Below are positions 25,455-32,915 of a DNA stretch of 56,325 nt, in pieces. Each line of letters opens with the position of its first letter. Position 1 is the first letter of the stretch. The stretch comes from Streptomyces phaeochromogenes (GTDB taxonomy: Bacteria > Actinomycetota > Actinomycetes > Streptomycetales > Streptomycetaceae), in NCBI RefSeq assembly GCF_001418655.1, contig NZ_LIQZ01000311.1:1-56325 (forward strand). Reading direction: 5' to 3'. Below the pieces are notes generated by a model. The model did no database searches. It was not told where the DNA came from and saw nothing but the letters and a program-made list of their open reading frames with translations. A program made the translations under genes and the position numbers.

Positions 25455-26609
25455 ATGATCCGGTTCGAACAGGTCACCAAGCGCTACCCGGACGGTACGA
25501 CGGCCGTGGACGGCCTCTCGTTCGAGGTGTCCGAGGGCGAACTAGTCACGCTCGTGGGCCCGTCCGGCTGCGGCAAGACGACGACCATGATGATGGTGAA
25601 CCGCCTCATCGAGCCGACGTCCGGCCGGATCCTCGTGGACGGCGAGGACATCGCGGCGGTGGACCCCGTGAAGCTCAGGCGCCGGATCGGATACGTCATC
25701 CAGCAGGTCGGCCTCTTCCCGCACCGGACCGTCCTCGACAACACGGCGACCGTGCCGACGCTCGTGGGCTGGAAGAAGGCGAAGGCCCGGGCGCGGGCGG
25801 CCGAGCTGCTCGACCTGGTCGGTCTGGACCCGAAGACGTTCGGCTCGCGCTATCCGGACCAGCTGTCGGGCGGTCAGCGCCAGCGTGTCGGCGTGGCGCG
25901 GGCGCTCGCCGCCGACCCGCCGGTGCTGCTGATGGACGAGCCGTTCGGCGCGGTCGACCCCGTGGTGCGCGAGCAGTTGCAGGACGAGTTCCTGCGGATG
26001 CAGGCTGCCGTGCGCAAGACGGTGCTGCTGGTCACGCACGACATCGAGGAGGCCGTCCGGCTCGGCGACCGCATCGCGGTGTACGGGCAGGGGCGCATCG
26101 AGCAGTTCGACACGCCCGGGGCGGTGCTGGGCACCCCGGCGACTCCGTACGTGGCCGAGTTCGTGGGCGCCGACCGGGGCCTGAAGCGGCTGTCGGTCAC
26201 CGAGATCGAGCCCGACGACCTGGAGCAGCCGCCGGTCGCGCGCCTCGACGAGCCGGCCGAGCGGGCCGCCGCCCGGCTGAACGCGGAGGGCGCCCGCTGG
26301 GCCGTCGTCCTGGACTCCGGCGACGAGCTGCACGGCTGGGTCGGCGTCGACGAACTCGCCGCGGGCGGCACGGTCGGCGACCTCGCCCACCACATGAACT
26401 CCTGGGTGCCGGTGGGCGCCCCGCTGAAACAGGCCTTCGGTGTGATGCTCCAGCACGACGCCGGGTGGGTGGCCGTGCTGGAGGGCGCGCGGTTCCTCGG
26501 CGTACTGACCCCCGCGAAGCTGCACGAGGCGCTACGGCGGTCGGTGGACGCGGACGCCCTGGGCGTGGCGCGGGGCCAGGTGGAGTTCGACTCGGTGGCG
26601 GACGCCTAG
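25455..26609 (+). CDS. Osmoprotectant (glycine betaine/choline-type) ABC transporter ATPase
   Basis: A 384-aa OpuCA/ProV-type ATPase. It has Walker A GPSGCGKTT (35-43), signature LSGGQRQRVGVARAL (from 137), Walker B VLLMDEPFGAVDP and the switch His in VTHDIEEA. Residues ~250-384 form a CBS-like regulatory region, which in OpuA-type systems senses ionic strength. The two permeases and binding protein that should partner it lie at 27.7-30.0 kb on the opposite strand. The gene follows lutC by 22 bases but is functionally unrelated. Confidence 0.88.
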   Translation: MIRFEQVTKRYPDGTTAVDGLSFEVSEGELVTLVGPSGCGKTTTMMMVNRLIEPTSGRILVDGEDIAAVDPVKLRRRIGYVIQQVGLFPHRTVLDNTATVPTLVGWKKAKARARAAELLDLVGLDPKTFGSRYPDQLSGGQRQRVGVARALAADPPVLLMDEPFGAVDPVVREQLQDEFLRMQAAVRKTVLLVTHDIEEAVRLGDRIAVYGQGRIEQFDTPGAVLGTPATPYVAEFVGADRGLKRLSVTEIEPDDLEQPPVARLDEPAERAAARLNAEGARWAVVLDSGDELHGWVGVDELAAGGTVGDLAHHMNSWVPVGAPLKQAFGVMLQHDAGWVAVLEGARFLGVLTPAKLHEALRRSVDADALGVARGQVEFDSVADA

Positions 26610-26729
26610 CTCTACCCTTGGACGGGCGCCTGCCCCCTGCCCTTGGGCTGACCCCTAGCCGCTGCCCTTGGGCGGACGACTAGCCGCTCCTCTTGAGCCC
26701 GCGCCTAGCCGCTGCCCTTGCGCGAGGTG
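26606..26729. repeat. Five tandem ~25-bp repeats across a convergent gene junction
   Basis: Five units of 24-25 bases run from the stop codon of the ATPase gene to the 3' end of the convergent membrane-protein gene (starts at about 26606, 26630, 26655, 26680 and 26705). The core is CTAGCCGCTGCCCTTGGGC. The last unit encodes the final residues and stop (KGSG then TAG) of the leftward gene, so the array looks like repeated duplication of that gene's 3' end. Confidence 0.75.
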
Positions 26730-27616
26730 GCCCCCCGCCCGACCAGTCCGTACGCCCACCGCTCGTTGAACCCGGCCAGGAAGCCGATCGCGCCCCAGAA
26801 CCCCCAGAAGGCGGTGCCCGCCGAGTCCGCGCGTCCGTCCGGGGCGCAGACGTCGGTGATGCCGGCCGGTATCTCGATCACGGTGACGAGACCGCTGCCG
26901 AGCAGCAGGTAGACGGCGATCGCGAGCAGCCAGCCGAGGAAGACCCGGTGGACCCCGCCGCGCCGCATGGCGCGGGCCTGCTGGCCGGGCGGGACCGCCT
27001 CCCTCGACCCGTTGGCCGGTCGGCGCATCAGCTGGTCGCCGCTGTTGCGCAGCCTTGTCAGCACACTGAGCACCGCCCCGAACGCGCCCGCTCCCCCGCA
27101 CACGAGCGCGCCCAGCAGGCTCCATCGGTCGGTGCACTTCAGCGAGACGTCACAGAGGCCGAGCAGCTTCTCCCCGACCAGCAACGGCACGATCAGCAGG
27201 ACCATCCCCAGCGCGAATCCGCTGTTGAGACCGCGGTTGACGGCCAGCTCGCCGTCCTGGTCGAGGCGGACCCGGATGCGCAGGATCTCCCGTTCCAGAT
27301 ATGCGGCCAGATACTTGTCGGGCTCCGGGCCTCCCAGCCGCTGGTCGCGCAGAACGTTTCTCAGCACGCGCCGAACCGTGGTCCGCAGCGACTGTCTGGT
27401 CTTCTCCTCGAAGGCGCGCTGCGCTTCGCCGTAGAGCGACTGCAGGTGCAGCTGCTCCTCGGGAAACGACCTGCCGAACTGCATGTACGCGTCCCGCAGT
27501 TCGGGCTCCACCAGGTCCATCAGCCCCTGCGGATCGAGGTCGGTGCCCGCCCCCTCGATCGTCTCCCACACTCTCTCCCGCCAGTCCTGGCGGTTTCCCC
27601 CGCTTTTGTCCCCCAT
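26705..27616 (-). CDS. Predicted four-helix membrane protein
   Basis: A 303-aa protein. The first ~150 residues are soluble and helical, rich in Glu, Arg and Gln. Four hydrophobic segments follow: ALGMVLLIVPLLVGEKLLGL, LLGALVCGGAGAFGAVLSVL, FLGWLLAIAVYLLLGSGLV and GTAFWGFWGAIGFLAGF. Two cysteines (LCDVSLKCTD) lie in the first loop. I do not recognise a family. The ATG at 27616 is preferred over an in-frame start at 27661. It lies downstream of the osmoprotectant binding-protein gene on the same strand, separating that operon from its ATPase. Confidence 0.75.
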   Translation of the reverse strand: MGDKSGGNRQDWRERVWETIEGAGTDLDPQGLMDLVEPELRDAYMQFGRSFPEEQLHLQSLYGEAQRAFEEKTRQSLRTTVRRVLRNVLRDQRLGGPEPDKYLAAYLEREILRIRVRLDQDGELAVNRGLNSGFALGMVLLIVPLLVGEKLLGLCDVSLKCTDRWSLLGALVCGGAGAFGAVLSVLTRLRNSGDQLMRRPANGSREAVPPGQQARAMRRGGVHRVFLGWLLAIAVYLLLGSGLVTVIEIPAGITDVCAPDGRADSAGTAFWGFWGAIGFLAGFNERWAYGLVGRGATSRKGSG

Positions 27617-27694
27617 GAAGTACCTGTACCGACGGGCGCCCGGCGCGGGAACCCGAGCCACCGCTCCAGTACGGTCACCGACGTCACAGACCTG

Positions 27695-28630
27695 TCACTT
27701 GAGGAGGCCCTTGTCCTCCAGGTACGTACGCGCCACGTCCTCCGGCAGGCGGCGCCAGCTGTCCACCTGCTCGTTCATGGACGCCAGATCGGCAGTCGTG
27801 AGTACGTCGTTGAGCCTGTCCAGTGCCCCGGTCGCGCCCTCGCTGCCCGCTCGGGAGCGGTTCACGACCGGCACGATGTAGTCAGCGTTCTGCAGATGCT
27901 TGTCGTCCGCGAGCAGGACGAGTCCGAACTCGTCGAGCGTCGCGTCCGTCGTGGTGGTGAGCACCATCTGGTCCTGGCCGTTCTGCACGGCCCGTTTCGC
28001 CTGCGTAGTACCGACGCCCTTCGGGTCCACACCGGTGATGTCGATGCCGTACGTCTTCCTCAACCCCGGTTCGCAGTACGGACGTTGTACGCACTCGTCG
28101 CCCGCCGCGAGCCGCACCTCAAGGCCGGACCTCCCGAGGTCGCTCAGGGTCTTGAGGCCGTGCTGCCGTGCGTACGCTCGGGTCACCGCGAAGGCGTTCT
28201 GGTCGACCGCCCGGCCGGGATCGAGGACGGTGAGCCCGCGCGGGGTGGCGAGCTTGCGCAGCGCGGTCATCGTGGCCGTCAGGTCGGGCGAGCCGACGGC
28301 CGGCGCGTCCGCCCCGTTGGTCTTGGCGTTGAGCCAGTCGGCGAAGGTCGCCGCGTACTCGGCGACGACGTCGATCTGCCCCGACTCCAGGGCGGGTTCG
28401 TACAGTTCGCGGTTGGCGACGGTGAGCATCGACGTCTTGTAGCCGGCCTCTTTCAGCAGCAGCGCGTACATGGTGGCGAGCAGATCGCTCTCGGTGAAGC
28501 CGGCCGAGCCGATGGTCAGATGCTTGCTGTCCCCAGGCGCCTCGGTGACCTCGCCCTGGGTCTCCAGGGACGGACCGGAGGCGCAGCCGGTCAGCAGGAG
28601 CAGGCCCGCGAGAGCCGCGCGCCGCCTCAT
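27695..28630 (-). CDS. Osmoprotectant ABC transporter substrate-binding lipoprotein
   Basis: A 311-aa protein with a short lipoprotein signal peptide (LLLLTGC, Cys16). The mature part is an OpuAC/OsmF-type binding protein: KHLTIGSAGFTESDLLATMYALLL, a Tyr in VVAEYAATF and the closing strand ADYIVPVVN. It binds glycine betaine, carnitine, choline or a related compound. The start at 28630 overlaps the permease stop as ATGA. Confidence 0.9.
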   Translation of the reverse strand: MRRRAALAGLLLLTGCASGPSLETQGEVTEAPGDSKHLTIGSAGFTESDLLATMYALLLKEAGYKTSMLTVANRELYEPALESGQIDVVAEYAATFADWLNAKTNGADAPAVGSPDLTATMTALRKLATPRGLTVLDPGRAVDQNAFAVTRAYARQHGLKTLSDLGRSGLEVRLAAGDECVQRPYCEPGLRKTYGIDITGVDPKGVGTTQAKRAVQNGQDQMVLTTTTDATLDEFGLVLLADDKHLQNADYIVPVVNRSRAGSEGATGALDRLNDVLTTADLASMNEQVDSWRRLPEDVARTYLEDKGLLK

Positions 28631-29292
28631 CTGGCGCCCCTCTTGGGTGCCAGTCGCTCGGCCACCTCGAAGACCGCTTCGACGAGCAGCGCGAAGACGG
28701 CCACGAGGACGGCTCCGGCGACGACCTGGGGCGTACTCGCGAGGTTGAACCCGGCGGTGATGATGCGTCCGAGGCCGCCGCCGCCCGCGAGCGCGGCGAT
28801 CGTGGCGGTGGCGACGAGCTGGACGGCCGCGATGCGCACCCCGTTGAGGATCATCGGCATCGCGAGCGGCACCTCGACCTGCCACAGCATCTGCCGCCCG
28901 GTCATGCCCATTCCGCGCGAGGCCCGCACGACGTCACGGTCGACCTCGCGCATCCCGACGTACGCGTTGGTGAGGAGCGGCGGCACGGCGAACAGGACGA
29001 GCGCAACGACCGTCGGGCCCTCGCCCCACTTGCCGATGGGGGTGAGGAGCAGCAGGACCAGGACGGCGAAGGTGGGGATCGCGCGGCCGACGTTGGAGAT
29101 GTTGACGGCGAGCGCGCCGCCCTTGCCGAGGTGGCCGAGGACGAGGGCGACCGGCAGCGCGATCAGACAGCTGATCACGAGACAGACCACGGTCAGCACG
29201 AGGTGCTGGGTGAGCCGGTGCCAGACGCCGGCGTCGCCCGCCCAGTTCGCGGAGTCGGTGAGCCAGTCCCAGGCGTCGGCCAGTGTGTTCAC
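28627..29292 (-). CDS. Osmoprotectant ABC transporter permease
   Basis: A 221-aa OpuCB/OpuCD-type permease with about five to six hydrophobic segments. The EAA-like loop is ASRGMGMTGRQMLWQVEVPLAMP, the contact site for the ATPase. The GTG at 29292 overlaps the stop of the preceding permease (GTGA). It forms the channel together with that permease. Confidence 0.9.
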   Translation of the reverse strand: MNTLADAWDWLTDSANWAGDAGVWHRLTQHLVLTVVCLVISCLIALPVALVLGHLGKGGALAVNISNVGRAIPTFAVLVLLLLTPIGKWGEGPTVVALVLFAVPPLLTNAYVGMREVDRDVVRASRGMGMTGRQMLWQVEVPLAMPMILNGVRIAAVQLVATATIAALAGGGGLGRIITAGFNLASTPQVVAGAVLVAVFALLVEAVFEVAERLAPKRGAR

Positions 29293-29969
29293 GCCCGGGC
29301 CGCCCGGGTCCACGGGGTGATCAGCCACTGCACACCGAGCAGCAGCAGATCGGCGACGACCGCGATGAGGACACAGAGCACGGACGCGGTGAGGACCTGC
29401 GCCTTGAAGAAGGTGTTCATGCCCGAGTAGATGAGGTTGCCGAGCCCTCCGAAGCCGACGATCGCGCCGACCGTGGCCAGCGACACCGCCGAGACGGTCG
29501 CGATCCGCAGCCCGGCCATGGCGGCGGGCAGGGCGAGCGGCAGTTCCACGGTGAGCAGCAGACGGATGGGCCCGTATCCCATGCCGCGGGCCGCCTGCCG
29601 GGTCTCCTCGGGCACGGCGCGCAGTCCGGCCAGGATGTTCCGTACGAGCAGGGTCAGCGAGTAGAGGACGAGACCTGCGACGACGAGGGCCGCCGACAGC
29701 CCGTACGCCGGCAGGAGCAGCGAGAACATGGCGAGCGAAGGGATCGTGTAGAGGACCGTCGTCAGCGCGAGCACCGGGCCCGCCGCCCAGCCCCACCGGC
29801 GCGCCAGCACGGCCAGCGGCACGGCGAGGGCCAGCCCGATGAGGACGGAGAACGCCGTCAGCTGGAGGTGCTGGCCGACCGCGTCGAGGAGGATGTCGCG
29901 GCGGGTGCTGAGGTATTCACCGCAGATCCACTCGTTGCGCGCGAGGCAGTCGTCCGGGGGCGCGGTCAC
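29289..29969 (-). CDS. Osmoprotectant ABC transporter permease
   Basis: A 226-aa permease of the same family, with the coupling loop AARGMGYGPIRLLLTVELPLALP and about five to six hydrophobic segments. The GTG at 29969 was chosen because the sequence that follows (CLARNEWICGEYL, then the first membrane helix) is family-like. It is the first gene of a three-gene operon, permease-permease-binding protein, that lacks an ATPase. Confidence 0.9.
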   Translation of the reverse strand: MTAPPDDCLARNEWICGEYLSTRRDILLDAVGQHLQLTAFSVLIGLALAVPLAVLARRWGWAAGPVLALTTVLYTIPSLAMFSLLLPAYGLSAALVVAGLVLYSLTLLVRNILAGLRAVPEETRQAARGMGYGPIRLLLTVELPLALPAAMAGLRIATVSAVSLATVGAIVGFGGLGNLIYSGMNTFFKAQVLTASVLCVLIAVVADLLLLGVQWLITPWTRAARA

Positions 29970-30107
29970 GGGTCCATTCCAGCCGGGCGGGCACGGGGTG
30001 GCGCGTATTGATCGCCCGTACGGGGAGCGTTGAACGGGCTTCGTGTGATCCCCGTACTTCAGGGGCAGCGGGCCCGACCCGTCTGCCGTGCTAGGAGGAC
30101 CCGACCC

Positions 30108-31022
30108 ATGACCGCACACCGCACCGCCGCCCTCCTCGGGACGGCACCGCTCCTGCTCGCGGTGTGGGCCGCCGGGCCCGCCGCCGCGCACGGTGCGCCG
30201 ACGGACCCCGTGAGCCGGGTGGTGGCCTGCTCCCCCGGAGCGCAGCAGGCGCAGTCGGCGGCGTGCCGGGCGGCTGCCTCCTCCGGCATCGCGGCCTTCG
30301 ACAATCTGCGTCTCGCGGGCGTCAACGGCCGGGACCGCCAGGTCGTCCCCGACGGCAAGCTGTGCAGCGGGGGCATCGCCGCCTACCGGGGCCTGGACCT
30401 GGCCCGCGCCGACTGGCCCTCGACCAAGCTGACCGGCGGGGCGAACATGACGCTCACCTACCGGTCGACGATTCCGCACACGGGCTCGTTCAAGCTGTTC
30501 CTGACCAAGGAGGGCTACGACCCGACGAAGCCCCTCACCTGGTCGGACCTGCCGTCGCAGCCCTTCGCCACGGCCACCGACCCGGCACTCGTGAACGGCG
30601 CCTACCGGATCAAGGCCAAGCTGCCGTCCGACCGCACCGGACGCCATCTCCTCTACACGATCTGGCAGAACACGAGCACACCGGACACGTACTACTCGTG
30701 CTCGGACGTGGTCTTCCCCGCGGCGAAGGAGAACGCGGGCGCCGGGACCGGCGGGTCTACGTCGAAGAAGCCCGCGGCGACACCGACGAAGGCCGCCCCC
30801 ACCAAGGCCGCGGCCACCCCCACACCGTCGGAGTCCCCGGCCGAGGCCACCAGTGCCCCCGTGGAACCGTCGGTCACCGTGACCGACGCGGCCGGCGAGG
30901 CGGTCTCCTCGCCCGACTCCGACGACGACAGCCAGGCCCTGGCCCTGCCTCTCGTCGCGGGAGGGGCGGCCGGACTGCTGATCACGGCGGGCGCGGCGTT
31001 CACCCTGCGCCGCCGCCGGTGA
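30108..31022 (+). CDS. AA10 lytic polysaccharide monooxygenase with C-terminal membrane anchor
   Basis: A 304-aa secreted protein. The signal peptide ends PAAA and cleavage would expose His28 (HGAPTDPVSR), the first copper ligand of the histidine brace; His124 in STIPHTGSFKLFLTKEGYD is the second. The segment TYYSCSDVVF is typical of AA10 enzymes, which oxidatively cleave chitin or cellulose. A ~75-residue Pro/Thr/Ala linker follows, then the helix LVAGGAAGLLITAGAAF and RRRR. No LPXTG or LAXTG sorting motif is seen, so anchoring is by the helix itself. It may act on the producer's own wall-associated glycans; this is inference. The start has AGGAGG nine bases upstream. Confidence 0.88.
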   Translation: MTAHRTAALLGTAPLLLAVWAAGPAAAHGAPTDPVSRVVACSPGAQQAQSAACRAAASSGIAAFDNLRLAGVNGRDRQVVPDGKLCSGGIAAYRGLDLARADWPSTKLTGGANMTLTYRSTIPHTGSFKLFLTKEGYDPTKPLTWSDLPSQPFATATDPALVNGAYRIKAKLPSDRTGRHLLYTIWQNTSTPDTYYSCSDVVFPAAKENAGAGTGGSTSKKPAATPTKAAPTKAAATPTPSESPAEATSAPVEPSVTVTDAAGEAVSSPDSDDDSQALALPLVAGGAAGLLITAGAAFTLRRRR

Positions 31023-31056
31023 GGAGCTCGAAAACCGTGACTGATAGCCTGCGCGT

Positions 31057-31075
31057 TCTTTAGTTATAAAAAGGA
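31057..31075 (+). promoter_or_regulatory. AT-rich patch, possible promoter of phytoene synthase-like gene
   Basis: CTTTAGTTATAAAAAGGAA is strikingly AT-rich for this genome and ends 22 bases before the start codon of the synthase-like gene. It contains TATAAA and TTAGTT as possible -10 elements. No convincing -35 is seen. Confidence 0.3.
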
Positions 31076-31096
31076 ACCATCGCGTGGGAGACGTAC

Positions 31097-32011
31097 GTGC
31101 GGACCTGGCGGAGTTGTCTGGAATCGGCAGGAGCGCACCAGGGCGCTCTGCGTGACGACTACATGAAGGTCGCGCGGTTCATGCAGCGGCGCGAGCCCGC
31201 CGGCTATCTGGCGGTGCGGCTGCTGGTGCCCGCCTCCCATCAGCCCCATGTGCTGGCCGGGTACGCCTTCGCGGCGTTCACCGACGACGTCTGCGACCGG
31301 GGAACGGTCCAGGAACGCACACGGCACTACGACGCGTGGGCCGAGCGGGTGCGTACGGCACTGAGTACGGGAGACGCCGCGCATCCCCTGCTGCGGGCGT
31401 TCCTGCACACCGCGGCGGAGCGTGAACTGCCGCGCCGCTGGGTCGACTCGTATCTGGAGGGTGCGCGGATCGACCTCGACTTCTCCGGGTTCGAGACCGA
31501 GGCCGACTACCAGCGGTATGTGGAGCAGCTCACCTGGCCGTTCCTGATGATCACGTCGGGGCTGGCCCATCTCGGGGGCGGGAGCGCCGAGTTCGCGGCT
31601 TCCTGCCGGCTGTTCGCCGACGCGGCCCAGCGCACGGACATCCTCACCGACCTGTCGGAGGACCTGCGCGGCGGGCGGCTGTATCTGCCCCTCAGCGACC
31701 TCGACCGGCACGGCATCACGCGCGCCGACCTCGAAAAGGGGCGCGACCTGCCCGGAGTCCGCGCGCTGGTCACGGCCACCGTCGAGGCGGCGCGCACCAC
31801 GCTCCACGAGGCCACCGTGCTCCTGGAGCACTGCTCCGAGGAACACCGGCGGCTGATGCGTTTCATCCTGGACCTGCACCACCAGCGACTGGCGTCGGTG
31901 ACGGCCCGCGGTGCCTCGGTCGCCCGACGTCCGGTACGGGACCGTCCGGTGGCGTGCCTTCGGCTGCTGGCCGGGCGTCCGGCACGGCATCCGGTCCGCG
32001 CCACTGGATGA
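31097..32011 (+). CDS. Squalene/phytoene synthase family protein
   Basis: A 304-aa all-helical head-to-head prenyl synthase. The two Asp-rich motifs that bind magnesium-diphosphate are present: FTDDVCD (Asp63, 64, 67) and RTDILTDLSED (Asp181, 185), followed by the family block GGRLYLPLSDL. The N-terminal WRSCLESAG matches family starts, supporting GTG 31097 with GGGAG six bases upstream. Such enzymes join two isoprenoid diphosphates to make phytoene, squalene or a presqualene intermediate. No other carotenoid or hopanoid gene lies in the window. The last ~35 residues are Arg-rich and family-unlike. Confidence 0.82.
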   Translation: MRTWRSCLESAGAHQGALRDDYMKVARFMQRREPAGYLAVRLLVPASHQPHVLAGYAFAAFTDDVCDRGTVQERTRHYDAWAERVRTALSTGDAAHPLLRAFLHTAAERELPRRWVDSYLEGARIDLDFSGFETEADYQRYVEQLTWPFLMITSGLAHLGGGSAEFAASCRLFADAAQRTDILTDLSEDLRGGRLYLPLSDLDRHGITRADLEKGRDLPGVRALVTATVEAARTTLHEATVLLEHCSEEHRRLMRFILDLHHQRLASVTARGASVARRPVRDRPVACLRLLAGRPARHPVRATG

Positions 32012-32057
32012 GGCGGCCGGGGTGAGCGGACGCGGGCGAGCCGAACCTCAATGAGCC

Positions 32058-32081
32058 GGCGGGCGCATTGCCGTTCCCGCC
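32058..32081. terminator. Stem-loop between convergent genes
   Basis: GGCGGG (32058-32063) and CCCGCC (32076-32081) flank a 12-base loop between the convergent synthase-like and receiver-like genes. It could end both transcripts. There is no T-run. Confidence 0.35.
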
Positions 32082-32084
32082 CGA

Positions 32085-32915
32085 CTAGCCGCTGATGCCC
32101 GTGTACGTGGTCCTGCCCCACTGGACGGTGCTGGTGACCGACAGCCCGTACGGCGTCAGGCGTTCGCCCAGCCGGAGCATGCGTGCCTGCAGGGCCCGCC
32201 GGCTCATCGGGGCCCGGGCCGTGCCCAGGAGCAGACACAGGTCGTGGCAGCACCACGGGCGGGCGGACGCCAGCAGGACGTCGAGGAGTATCCCCTGGGA
32301 CAACTGTCGGGGCCGCAGGACCTGTTGGGGCAAGGCACGCACGCGGCGGTCTCTCGACGGAGTGGACGTGCCGAGCCAGCGGCGTTCGGCGGTCAGCCGG
32401 CCGGCGAGTTCGGGCGGCGGCATGTCGCGGGGAAGCACATTGGCGGCTCCCGCCCGCAGCAGGTCGACGGAGTCGATGTGGCCCGGGGTCAGCACGACGA
32501 CGGAGGAGAGGGCGCTGAGCACGTGCACGCGCTGCGCGAGATCGTCCGTCACCGCCCCTTCCGGGACGTCCAGCAGGCTCAGCGCATCCGGCTCCCGCAG
32601 CAGCGACCGGTAGGCCGCTCCGGAGCCCCACGGATGGAGGAGAGCGGGCAGTACCTGGTGGCTGCGCAGGGTGCGCAACAGCCTGGCCGTCCCCTCGCGC
32701 CGTAAGGAGACGACGACGTCGACCGGATAGGCGGTTGGCCGGCCGGTCGACGTGGAGTCGGCGGACGGGTTGGCGAGTTCCCCTGTCGACGGCGAAGAGG
32801 CCGAGTACATATGTCGGTTGGGCAGATGTCGGATGGGCACGGCCGGGAATTCTCGGCGGGCCGGAGCCTCGGCGACAGCCGTATTCGTGGTCAATGACTG
32901 CTCATTGCTGTCCAT
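32085..32915 (-). CDS. Receiver-like/winged-helix regulator (degenerate response regulator)
   Basis: A 276-aa protein. After a disordered ~65-residue N-terminus there is a segment (VDVVVSLRR to LAGRLTAERRWL) that tracks a receiver domain: SVVVLTPGH as a middle strand and RAGAANVLPRDMPPPELAGR like the closing GADDYLxKPFxxxEL. The phospho-acceptor Asp and the Lys are not clearly present. The C-terminal ~75 residues look like a winged helix (MSRRALQARMLRLGERL, then TVQWGRTTYTG). The ATG at 32915 overlaps the NTPase stop as TGATG, so the two are made together. I infer a phosphorylation-independent DNA-binding regulator. A firm family name cannot be given. Confidence 0.7.
   Translation of the reverse strand: MDSNEQSLTTNTAVAEAPARREFPAVPIRHLPNRHMYSASSPSTGELANPSADSTSTGRPTAYPVDVVVSLRREGTARLLRTLRSHQVLPALLHPWGSGAAYRSLLREPDALSLLDVPEGAVTDDLAQRVHVLSALSSVVVLTPGHIDSVDLLRAGAANVLPRDMPPPELAGRLTAERRWLGTSTPSRDRRVRALPQQVLRPRQLSQGILLDVLLASARPWCCHDLCLLLGTARAPMSRRALQARMLRLGERLTPYGLSVTSTVQWGRTTYTGISG

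Noticed and set aside
26693..29320. 875-codon plus-strand open frame opposite the osmoprotectant operon
   Set aside because: It is antisense to well-supported permease and binding-protein genes and has biased, Gly/Arg/Val-rich composition without domains. High GC makes such shadows common.
31084..31153. 24-codon GTG frame overlapping the synthase-like start as a leader peptide
   Set aside because: It is out of frame with the gene, its ribosome site is no better than that of the real start, and nothing in it suggests regulation.
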